Source: Linanthus parryae (taxonomy: Eukaryota > Streptophyta > Magnoliopsida > Ericales > Polemoniaceae). Taken from it: a stretch of 64,000 nucleotides of DNA. The stretch is from assembly GCA_023055425.1 (NCBI GenBank), contig JALGPY010000005.1:74813495-74877494 (forward strand), read 5' to 3'. A program made the translations under genes and the position numbers. Below the pieces are notes generated by a model. The model worked only from the letters and a program-made list of their open reading frames with translations, was not told the origin of the DNA and did no database searches. Every line of letters begins with the position of its first letter. Within the stretch, counting starts at the first letter, position 1. Below are positions 22,540 through 31,430 of this stretch, piece by piece.

Positions 22540-24025
22540 TGTGGTCCCAAAACTAGTGTCTCGCTGATGTCATTCCAGCACAAGGGTGTCCTACATTTCC
22601 GCCCATATAGTGCCTCATAGGGTGCCATCCCTATACTTGCGTGGTAACTATTGTTGTACGAGAACTCTATCAATGGTAACCGGTCTACCCAAGAACCTTG
22701 GAAGTCCATGACACATGCTCGCAACATATCCTCCAGTGTTTGTATGGTTCGTTCCGTCTGTCCATCAGTAGCTGGGTGGAAAGCGGTGCTGAACTTCAGC
22801 TGAGTGCCTAAGGCTTTCTGTAATGCTTGCCAGAAATGTGAGAGAAAGTTTGGGTCTCGGTCAGACACGATGTCCTTTGGTACACCATGGTATCTAACGA
22901 TATTCTTGATGTACGCGTCTGCTCGTTGCTCCATATCCCAAGTGTCCTTCATTGGGATGAATCTTGCCGTCTTTGTCAATCGGTCAACTACAACCCAAAT
23001 CTGATTTAAACCATTCTTTGTCACTGGCAAAGCAGTCACAAAGTCCATCGATATCGAATCCCATTTCCACATGGGTACTTCTAAGGGTTGTACCAAACCT
23101 CCTTTCCTCTTGTGTTCGAACTTCACTTTTTGGCACGTGAGACATCGGGCTACAAATTCTGCAACCTCGTTCTTCATTCTTGGCCACCAGAACTGCTTCT
23201 TCAAGTCCTTATACAACTTATCTCCTCCTGGATGTACGGAGTATGGCGTGTTGTGTGCTTCTCTCATTAACCGTTCCTTGACCTCCTTACACTTTTGGGG
23301 CACACACCACCTCTCCTTGTACCTTATGCTCCCATCGTCGTGTATTCGGAAGTCCTTGGTTGAACCATCCTCGATTTTCTTCCTGATTCTTTCAAGTTTC
23401 ACGTCTCCGGGTTGTCCCTTTCTGATCTCCTCAAAGATGTCTAGTGTGGCTACCAAATTGTATAGCACGTCTTCCCTTGCCTCCTGCTGACGAAATTCAA
23501 TCCCCAACTTCTGAATATCAGCTCGCAACTCCTTTGGTAAACTCCTCAAAGCATTGATGGTATGGCTTGTCTTCCTGCTTAATGCGTCGGCGACTACATT
23601 TGCCTTCCCTTCATGGTATTGGATTTGAAGATCGTAGTCCTTGATCAAATCCAACCATCTTCTTTGCCTCATGTTCAAATCCTTTTGGGTGAACAAATAC
23701 TTAAGGCTTTTGTGGTCGGTGAAAATCTTACAGGTTGCACCATAAAGGTGGTGTCTCCAAATTTTCAAGGCGTGGACAATTGCGGCTAGCTCTAGGTCAT
23801 GAGTTGGGTAATTCTCCTCATAGGATTTTAGCTGTCGTGAAGCATATGCAATCACCTTCCCATCTTGCATTAGCACACATCCTAACCCGTGCTTTGAAGC
23901 ATCACTATAGACCTCAAACTCCCTCGACTCAGATGGTAGGGTCAGAATAGGTGCCGTAGTAAGCTTTTCCTTCAGGGTTTGGAAGGCTTCCTCACATTTC
24001 TCATCCCAATGGTATTTTGTGGTTT
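22536..24025 (-). pseudogene. Tekay-1 RNase H and integrase core
   Basis: The second of three frames of the polyprotein. RNase H runs from about 24025 ([62 protein letters not shown]). Integrase follows with its HHCC finger (H.... [11 protein letters not shown] ... CLTCQKVK) and DDE residues ([36 protein letters not shown]), all visible. The frame is shifted by one base from the upstream RT frame near 24025, next to an A5 run, and again from the C-terminus at 22540. Catalytic residues of RNase H and integrase look intact. Confidence 0.93.
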
Positions 24026-26646
24026 TTCATCATTAGATTGGTCAATGGTCTGGCTATTTTGGAAAAATCCTTCACGAATCTTCGGTAATAACCTGCTAGT
24101 CCCAAGAAACTACGGATATCTGTTGCACTCTTGGGTCTTGGCCAGTCCCTAACCGCGGTTATCTTTCCTGGGTCTACGGAAATTCCCTCCTTAGATATTA
24201 TGTGTCCCAAGAAAGGTACCCTATCCAGCCAAAATTCACACTTGGAAAACTTAGCATACAACTGTTCTTGCCTTAGGGTTTGCAAAATAGCTCTAAGGTG
24301 TTCTTCGTGTTCCTCCTTCCCTTTAGAGTAAACCAAAATATCATGAATGAACACTACCACAAAGCGGTCTAAGTAAGGTTTCATTACCCGGTTCATCACG
24401 TCCATGAATACAGCAGGTGCATTGGTTAGACCAAAAGGCATAACAGTGAACTCATAATGCCCATACCTGGTCCTAAAGGCAGTCTTAGGGATGTCCTTCT
24501 CGGCTACCCTTAACTGGTGATAACCTGATCTTAAGTCGATCTTGGAAAAGGTATCGGCTCCTTGTAGCTGGTCAAAGAGGTCATCTATCCTCGGGAGTGG
24601 GTATCGATTTTTGACAGTCACATTATTAAGCTCCCTGTAATCAATGCACAGTCTCAAACTTCCATCCTTCTTCTTAACAAACAAGACAGGTGCTCCCCAT
24701 GGTGAAACACTTGGTTTGATATACCCCTTATCCAACAATTCCCTTAGTTGTTCCTTCAACTCTTCCAGCTCTACTGGTGCCATTCTGTAAGGTGCTTTGC
24801 AGATCGGTCCTGTCCCTGGTACAAGGTCAATGGTAAACTTCACGGCTCTCTTAGGTGGCATTCCAGGGATTTCTTCGGGAAATACATCGGGAAATTCATT
24901 AACAATTGGGATGTCCTCAAGTTTCATCGTCCCCATACTATCATCTCGGACAGAACAGAGATAGGCTTGGTGTCCCTTACCCATGGCTTTGACTACAGAA
25001 AGTGCAGACACAATTTTGACATTGGGTTTCTCGGTGATTCCTATGTGAGAGATTCTCTTACCCTTTGGTCCTCTTAGGCTTACCTTTTGGTTACGACAAT
25101 CAATATGAGCATGGTGCTTTCCTAGCCAGTCCATTCCTAGAATAACATCTAGGTTTTCTAGGTCAAAGAGGATTAAGTCAGTGGGTATCTCACATTCTTG
25201 GATGGTTATGACTACTCCCCTAAAGATGGAATCACAGTTTACTACCCGTTTTGCAGGTGTAGCTATAGAGACAGGGTTCATATGAGAGGGTTGAAGTCCT
25301 AGTTTTCTAGCAAAAGATGACGATATGAAAGAATAGGATGCCCCACTATCAAAGAGTACGTAAGCAGGAGTGTTGTGGACTAAGAATGTACCAGTAACCA
25401 CGTTTGTCGCAGTGTTTGCTTCCGCCTGGTTCATGGCATAGATTTGTCCGGTGCTCCTCTGGTTTCCATTTCCTTGGTTGTTAGTTCCATTTACAGTAGG
25501 TTGCGCATTCCGGTTGTTGCTTCCTGCAGGTGCATTGTAGTTGTTCCCTTGGGGTTTGCCTGCCTGATTGTTGTAGTTCCCACGATTGTTTCCGCCAAAT
25601 TGGTTATTGTTACGGTTGCCTCCTCCGTATTGGTTGTGGTTGTCTTGGAATTGGTTCCCATTTTGGTAGTTTGGGCGAGGGTTTCCCTGGTTCTGTCTTG
25701 GGTATCCGTTCCCTCCGGTCCTGCCATTCTGGATATCAGCCTTTTTCGCGTTACACTCGAACGCTCGGTGACCACGCTTCCTACAGTAGAAACATTCTAC
25801 TGTCTTTCCTTCACAATCAACTCCGGGGTGGTCCCTACCACACTGTTTGCAATTGTAGTGACGAGCTCGGCCGTTGATGTCAGTGTGGTGGTTCCCGAAG
25901 TTATTGCGGTTCATTCCACGGTACCCCTCGATTGCGTTAGACTTGAACCTCTTGTTAGCATGGTTGGGTTCCTTAGAGTTGTTCCCTTCTTCCTCCTTCC
26001 TCTTGTTTGCTCGATTCCCTTGCATCTCCTCGATTTCTCCGATGGTAGCTGCTACCTTGTACGCTTCTCTTATGTTCGAACTCCTAGCAGCAACTACGTC
26101 CCTCTGGATGCTATAGCGAAGCCCTTTTGTGAAGCGTCTGATCCTCAAGTCCTCCGTGGTTACCAGTGGCCCGGCAAAGCGTGACAGTTCTGTGAACTTG
26201 TTGTAGTATTCCGACACTGTCATGTTGCCTTGTTTCAGGGCTAGAAACTCCTCATACTTCTTGTTCTTAACATGGTGGGGATAAAAGCGTTCCCTCAGTG
26301 CATCCTGAAATACTTCCCAGTTAAGGTTCCCATTGGCCTGCAATGCGTCCTTGTTGACAGTCCACCAGTTATCGGCCTCGTCATGGAGGTAGAATGCTGT
26401 CACATTCACCTTTTGGTCGGGTGGGCAACCGACAGAGATCAGAATTTTGTCCATTTTACGAATCCAATTCTCAAGGATCACTGGGTCCTCTTGCCCAAGG
26501 TAGAAGTCAGGGTGTCTCTCGTCGACTCTCTTAGCCCAGTTTGTCCCGACATGTTCCATATGATCCCTTTGTTCCCTTCGCGTAATGAGTTTGGTAACGT
26601 TGATGAGTAGTTCCTCCATTTGGGCGCTCCTCCTTGCTGCCGACAT
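24001..26646 (-). pseudogene. Tekay-1 gag, protease and reverse transcriptase (881-codon open frame)
   Basis: Start Met at 26646 ([20 protein letters not shown]). The retrotransposon gag domain is at residues 40-210; two zinc fingers at about 265-302 ([27 protein letters not shown]); an Asn/Gly/Gln-rich linker at about 310-400; protease active site LFDSGAS with Asp433; RT from about residue 600 ([32 protein letters not shown]). The RT catalytic motif reads FIHD instead of FIDD: residue 768 is His, from the CAT codon at 24345-24343. The first Asp of this pair binds catalytic metal, so RT should be dead. The frame ends at 24001 after a one-base shift near 24025. The gag-protease part looks intact. 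Confidence 0.95.
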
Positions 26647-26914
26647 TTTTGCGTTCCTACTATAATAACGCAGTTAGATTAGTCCACTCAAGGAAGGCTA
26701 ATGGCGATATACGTCTAACAGTGATAATTAAGGGTTACAGTCGCCACATCGTCAAAGAAGTTCTGTATGTGTTTCATGTGGTGCAGTCAATCTAGGTCGG
26801 TGGTCAGACATTCTTAGTCGAGAAGTTTCAGTGGTGTTGAATTAAGGAGACAAGCTTTCAATGCACTCTTCTTAGTTCGCGGGTATTGTCCCCTTAACAG
26901 TTCTACTCATCGCC
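26647..26914 (-). other. Tekay-1 gag-proximal leader
   Basis: Sequence between gag and the first opposite-strand unit. I see no gene or motif in it beyond being the untranslated leader immediately upstream of gag. Confidence 0.5.
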
Positions 26915-26922
26915 TATATTAG
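26915..26922 (+). promoter_or_regulatory. Possible TATA box for the TCP-like ORF
   Basis: TATATTAG lies about 80 bases before the ATG at 27000, a plausible promoter distance. The motif is weak. Confidence 0.35.
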
Positions 26923-26999
26923 AATTTTATTCCGGGTAAAGGCATCACACTCTTCCTTGAACTCGTTTTCTAAGTCACTACAAACCATTAGTAGTTTCC

Positions 27000-27461
27000 A
27001 TGTCTGAGTCTCCTACAAAGACTCCTCCTCCTTCTCCGTCCTCATGGTCCTTGGCTCCCCCAAGCCCCTCAGTGTCTGTACCCGAGCCTGAACCTGGGCT
27101 TATAATTTCGGAGCCAGAAGTTACTCCCGGTGTTCCATCTTTCCATCAAGATTCATCGGGTCCTTATCCTTGGCTTTGCGGTGTCCCAGTGCTGTCGTCA
27201 ACCCCTCTTTCGGTTATGAGGGCATCTTCAACTCCAGCATCTCGACCAGTGGATCAGTCACGTCCTCTTGCTCGCGCATGCTCGATCCTTATCTCAGAGG
27301 ATATTCACCGTCACCTAGGGAATTTGGGGCGACTTCTCGGGTTTCGCAATGATACTCAAGTTATTGAGTGGATTTTTCGGAAAGCTCGTCCGGCTATTCT
27401 AGAGTTAGGTCCTCGTAGAAGAGAGACTCCTAATGAAGGATCACAAAATGCTCGTTCCTAG
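27000..27461 (+). CDS. Opposite-strand ORF in Tekay-1, TCP-like helix-loop-helix protein (153 aa)
   Basis: An intact plus-strand frame, antisense to the retrotransposon, between its 5' LTR and gag. Residues 1-80 are rich in Pro and Ser (PPPSPSSWSLAPPSPS) and look disordered. Residues 95-137 resemble the helix-loop-helix of plant TCP transcription factors: LGF at 113-115, Trp124, then KA and AILEL (segment LGFRNDTQVIEWIFRKARPA), against the family pattern LGF-x(8)-V-[DE]-W-[LI]-x-x-KA-x-x-[AS]I-x-EL. I count about 10 identities in 25. The Arg-rich basic DNA-contact half of a TCP domain is missing; only RPVDQSRPLARA precedes the first helix. The likeliest reading is a captured or degenerate TCP relative that could dimerise but not bind DNA. 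No function is proven and the family link is by eye. A 3'-UTR-like stretch and an A18 tract follow. Confidence 0.6.
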   Translation: MSESPTKTPPPSPSSWSLAPPSPSVSVPEPEPGLIISEPEVTPGVPSFHQDSSGPYPWLCGVPVLSSTPLSVMRASSTPASRPVDQSRPLARACSILISEDIHRHLGNLGRLLGFRNDTQVIEWIFRKARPAILELGPRRRETPNEGSQNARS

Positions 27462-27594
27462 TCAATCAATGTAATGGCTGTATTCTGGGTTGTACCATTT
27501 CGTCTCATGTGTCTCCAAGTGTAATGGTCTTAACTATGTATTTTCCCCGTTCTTGAGGAAGTAATGAATTATTATTCATAAGCAAGGTTATCCG

Positions 27595-27612
27595 AAAAAA
27601 AAAAAAAAAAAA
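27595..27612 (+). other. A18 tract, poly(A)-tail-like
   Basis: Eighteen A residues, 134 bases after the stop codon of the TCP-like ORF, with AATGAA at 27563-27568 (a near-upstream-element variant). It looks like the reverse-transcribed poly(A) tail of an mRNA; a plain homopolymer is the alternative. Confidence 0.5.
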
Positions 27613-27639
27613 CATTCCCAAATGACCTAATTACCCCCT

Positions 27640-27770
27640 CTCAACGGCTATAACGGTGAAAAGTAAATAAACATTTTTTTTACCTCAATCTCCAACGGTC
27701 AGCCGTCCCTCCAACGGCTAGAAATGGCCAAAAGTCACTTTTACCCTTTGTCCTATCCGTGTAACGGCTA
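27640..27770 (+). promoter_or_regulatory. Cluster of AACGG (MSA-like) elements
   Basis: Five AACGG cores in 131 bases: CTCAACGGCTA (27640-27650), TATAACGGTGA (27649-27659), TCCAACGGTCA (27691-27701), TCCAACGGCTA (27710-27720) and TGTAACGGCTA (27760-27770). The plant mitosis-specific activator element, bound by three-repeat MYB proteins, has the consensus YCYAACGGYYA. The cluster ends 43 bases before a TATA box, so it reads as a promoter for the 68-aa ORF. M-phase expression is inferred. Confidence 0.65.
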
Positions 27771-27812
27771 GTAGGGAGGTTAGAAACGTAAATTTGATGC
27801 TCTTGAGGTTCC

Positions 27813-27821
27813 TATAAATAG
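27813..27821 (+). promoter_or_regulatory. TATA box of the 68-aa ORF
   Basis: TATAAATAG, 45 bases before the ATG at 27866, which suits a transcript with a short leader of about 20 bases. Confidence 0.7.
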
Positions 27822-27865
27822 AAGCTCCATAACATACTACTTTCATACCTCAAACATATTTAGAA

Positions 27866-28072
27866 ATGTCTTCGGAGAGTGTTATGGCTATTATCACAAT
27901 GATCATAGCCGTGTACGTGATAGTCCTCTTTGCGCGACTCAGCCTCTCCTTCATCAATCAGCCTCTGCTCCCTTTTCTTTTGGTTTGGTTGTTTGGGTTC
28001 ATCCTTATGTTGGTAGTGTACCATAGGGAAAAGCAGGAAACAGCCATGTATGAAAGGATGAAGTACCAGTGA
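27866..28072 (+). CDS. Opposite-strand ORF in Tekay-1, small two-span membrane protein (68 aa)
   Basis: An intact plus-strand frame with a full gene layout: AACGG cluster, TATA box at 27813, ATG at 27866, stop at 28070 and AATAAA at 28104. The protein has two hydrophobic stretches, residues 7-22 (MAIITMIIAVYVIVLF) and 33-52 (PLLPFLLVWLFGFILMLVVY), then a charged tail (HREKQETAMYERMKYQ). It has the form of a small hairpin membrane protein. I recognise no family. It is antisense to Tekay-1 and separated by about 400 bases from the TCP-like ORF, which lies on the same strand. The call as a real gene rests on the promoter and polyadenylation context, since 68 codons alone could be chance. Confidence 0.55.
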   Translation: MSSESVMAIITMIIAVYVIVLFARLSLSFINQPLLPFLLVWLFGFILMLVVYHREKQETAMYERMKYQ

Positions 28073-28103
28073 TGTAACTATTTCCTACATTTTCTCCCTT
28101 ATG

Positions 28104-28109
28104 AATAAA
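28104..28109 (+). terminator. Polyadenylation signal after the 68-aa ORF
   Basis: AATAAA, 32 bases after the stop codon, followed by a T-rich stretch (TTTCTTTTTTTCTT) near 28127-28141. Confidence 0.6.
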
Positions 28110-28455
28110 AGCCTGTTTTCTCTTCCTTTCTTTTTTTCTTGACTTTGCAATGATCCAACAAAAATTTCGATAAGAAAGTCTTGAATCACAAGATTATCAA
28201 AACTGCACATTACAAGTTCAAACAGTATGAACACATAAAGAGATCATATATAGCACAATATATACTTGAAGATATGCCTCCAATCGTAAGAGCAAGCGCA
28301 TGCTTCTCAAAATAACCCCTTTACCCCCGACTTAACTCGTTTTAATTCCAGGTTTTATCTTGCCCTAGTCCATTTTTGAGAAAAAAAATTGAGTTTCATT
28401 TTCGGAAATCGATTTCCACTTTAATTAGGGTGCATTAAGCTTTGAATCCGAAGAT
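28110..28455 (-). other. Tekay-1 leader next to the primer-binding site
   Basis: Noncoding; I see no gene, promoter or repeat in it. Confidence 0.5.
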
Positions 28456-28467
28456 GCTCTGATACCA
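28456..28467 (-). other. Tekay-1 primer-binding site (initiator tRNA-Met)
   Basis: The minus strand reads TGGTATCAGAGC two bases after the 5' LTR end ...GTGTTACA. It is complementary to initiator methionine tRNA, as in most chromoviruses. Confidence 0.93.
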
Positions 28468-29080
28468 ACTGTAACACCCCCAAATTTTCATTACTGAAAT
28501 TCCGGGCGTGCCCTTCTCATGGAGAATTAACCACCATGATCAGGAGAAAGGATCTTTGCTTCGGATTCACAAAACACACTTTATTACATAAAAAGTTCAC
28601 AAGCCTTGTTCAGAGTTATTACAAACCATTATATTACAAACAGCGGAATAATGAAATTACTACTTTATTCAAGCGAGGTGATACTTCCACTAGTATGCGA
28701 CGTCCCCATCCCCAACGTAGGCCTCTCCTGTGGTGGTTTTACAAAACAAGGACACCACAGTAAAAGTCAGTAAAAACTGAATGAGAACGCATCACAACGC
28801 GTAAATCAGAGTGAGGCACATGTAAGTATTAAAATAAGTTATGACATGTTCATTGATTCCGAAAATCAGTTTAGTTCTTTAATCGGGAAGATCCAGTACC
28901 AATAATCATATCCAGTGTGAACGGCGAAATAATCCGCTCGTCCGAATCAATCTCACCTCAGCATCTAGACCTTAAGTGTCGACACCCCCTACGAGGGAAA
29001 CTGTTGTCCCAAGAGAGTAGTACTAGAGCCTTACCCTGTGCTAATGCGCCCCAGGGGAAACCATAGAGCCACCTTCGACT

Positions 29081-29176
29081 CAAGTCCCAAGCTTTGCTTG
29101 GTCAAACCATATCAAGTCCCAAGCTTTGCTTGGTCAATCCATATCAAGTCCCAAGCTTTGCTTGGTCAATCCATAT
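29081..29176 (-). repeat. Three 32-bp tandem repeats in Tekay-1 5' LTR
   Basis: The same array as 19457-19552, with the same unit, copy number and internal A/T difference, so it predates this insertion. Confidence 0.93.
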
Positions 29177-30958
29177 CAAGTCCCCGAGAGTTCATGTTTC
29201 CACTTTACGTGATTAGTAGCTTAAACATTCTGAAAAGTCTCATTATTATCATTTCTAAAATATCATCAAGTAGTGGAAATCACTTCTTCTCGAGTGACAA
29301 GTTCTCAAAATATTGAATTCCAACATGTGAAAGTAAGGAGTTCAATTAACACAATGACATGTTTAGCAAACACCAATATTGAGTAAGCATAAGAAATGCG
29401 TTCAAAATATTTAAAGCTCAAGTCAAGGCAAAAAGAGACATTATAGTTAAACACGCGTTTTGAAGAGTAAGGGTTGAGCCTACGAACTCACCTACAAGTT
29501 CCGACGGTAGTTTAGATGTAGCCGACGTAGCCTTCGTCTATGAACTCGGTGTCTACAAATAAGGATAAATCCTAATTAATAATTAATCGCTTAATATACA
29601 AGTGTCCTATATGTCAAGCGGGTTGATTCTAGTTAATTACTCGGTGATGACCTAGTCGAATTTTAAGGATGTCCCTTAATTAAGTACTAAGATCTTATTT
29701 ATTTGTCAAAACGACTAACCAAAATTTATTTATAAAAACACTATATTAATTTATCAAATCTAATATTAACTAATATTAATATTAATTTACTAATCTTCAT
29801 CCTACTCACAATAATATTTATTTACTAACTACTAATCATTATTTACTACACTAACATAAAATTAATACTTAGGTATTTATAATGTAGGATAGCTAGAAAT
29901 GTAGTTGTACACTTACCTCCCCCTAGACTTGTCTAATTCTCAAAAACATGAGTTGTTGCTAGTTCTAGAAAATACATTTATAACCCCCATTTGAAGAATA
30001 ATTGTTATATGCATTTCTAACGTTCCGTTTTCAACTAATTCAACATGAATGACTTCCGGGAGGTGTGAGAGTACGAATATGCAAGAACATGTAAAATGCG
30101 ACGCGGGAAAATGAAGTTATACCGAGTTTCCGATGAAATGAGCGGTGGCCTAGCGCGGGCTGTTTGAACCTCTTCGGCTTTCGAGAATGGTGTTAAGGAA
30201 GTCCTTGGAGTGTCACGGAGTGGACGGTAGCAGCCGTGTCCCAAGTGGTGGTCGTTGGCGGAGTTGGTGATGAAGGTAGCTACTTCACGTTGCAAGTGTA
30301 GTTCAAGTTGGGCAACGATTCGGGATCCGTTTTGGCCTCTTTTGAACGTGGTTAAAGAATGAAAGTTATAGATAACAACTAGAGGGATATGTAGGAGAAA
30401 ACGGAGGTCGTTTTGGAGCTAAAATGGAAGAGAACAAGAAAGAACAACACCGCTGCCCACTGGTGCTGTTCGGCTAAAGCAGTTTCAGCGCGGGGTGAAT
30501 TCGGGCTCTGTTTTGACTCCGTTTGGTCGGGGCCAAAGAACGAAAGTTGTAGAGGACAAGTAGGGGAAGTTGTGGTTAAAAGTTGGGCCAATTCTGAGTT
30601 GTAACGAAGGAGATACAGGAAGAAAAAGCCGCTGTCCAGCAGCCGCTGCAACTGTTGCGGGTTGCTGCTTGTTGCGGCTGTTGGGGCTGCTTCGGGTGGT
30701 TGTTTTGGCCGGTTCTTTGCTGCTTAATGATGCTATGAATATCAGGTAGTGGGTGTGTGACTTGAGGGGTGGTGGGTATGGTTCTCGTGTTGGTTTGAGA
30801 TGAGAGAGAGAGAGCTTGAGTTGGTGGTTATGGAGTTTTCCGGCGATGAACTATGGTGGTGTTGGTTGTGGTGGAGATGGCAAGGATGATGAGCTGATTA
30901 TGAAAGTGAGAGGGGTTGTAGCTGTGTTGGTGTGGTGAAATGGAGCTACGGGAGGTGG

Positions 30959-30967
30959 TATTTATAG
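30959..30967 (-). promoter_or_regulatory. TATA box of Tekay-1 5' LTR
   Basis: CTATAAATA on the minus strand; the active promoter copy for the genomic transcript, which would run leftwards. Confidence 0.7.
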
Positions 30968-31430
30968 GAGGAAATGAAGAAGTATGAAGAAGAAGTAAAA
31001 GTAGAAGATATAGGAAAATAATGCAAGAGATAAGAGAATAGTGGCATGTTTGTTTCATCAGACGGCATGATCCATTTTTTACGGAAATGATTGCCGTCTC
31101 TATATGTAATTGTGGCTGAAAATTTTGTGACGAAGATAACATTCCGGATTTCTTAGAAAATAATCGGGTGTGATATTATTGGTATGTCGTGATAAAAGTC
31201 ACCACGTAGTATATGTGACACTATAGTGATACACACTATTAAATATAAATGTGATATATACGTATATATACATGTCTATATGGTACATACTCTATTCTAA
31301 TTTTGTTAGGACATAGTCACCTAGCAATAGTACCACAAAATATTAAATATAGATGTCAGTTTATACTCAATATTGCTATAAACATACATATTTGTTCCTA
31401 AAATATATATTTAAATTTCGGGTTGTTTCA

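Larger units (their letters stand above)
18846..31430 (-). mobile_element. Tekay-1: young chromovirus (Ty3/gypsy, Tekay/Del type)
   Basis: A 12,585-bp element flanked by an exact 5-bp duplication CTTGG (18841-18845 and 31431-31435) and inserted in Copia-C integrase. On the minus strand: 5' LTR 31430-28470, primer-binding site 28467-28456, leader with two opposite-strand genes, gag-pol 26646-22003, polypurine tract 21822-21807, 3' LTR 21806-18846. The gag-protease-RT-RNase H-integrase order, the chromodomain-like C-terminus and the long LTRs place it among chromoviruses, most likely Tekay. By eye the LTRs differ at about a dozen sites in 2961 bp, so the insertion is recent. Two frameshifts and an RT active-site change make this copy defective as given. 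Confidence 0.95.
28470..31430 (-). repeat. Tekay-1 5' LTR (2961 bp)
   Basis: The near-identical partner of 18846-21806, offset by exactly 9624 bases. The three 32-bp repeats lie at 29081-29176 and the TATA box at 30959-30967. Confidence 0.97.

Noticed and set aside
23071..23490. A 139-codon plus-strand open frame
   Set aside because: Antisense to the RNase H-integrase region of Tekay-1; no domain or promoter of its own.
25444..26184. A 246-codon open frame on the plus strand
   Set aside because: It is the antisense shadow of the Tekay-1 gag frame, whose Asn/Gly/Gln-rich codons leave few stops on the other strand. Its Val/Ser-rich text has no recognisable domain.
28456..28467. A tRNA gene suggested by the methionine tRNA-like words at several sites
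   Set aside because: Each is only the 12-13-base primer-binding site next to an LTR; no cloverleaf or A and B boxes are present.
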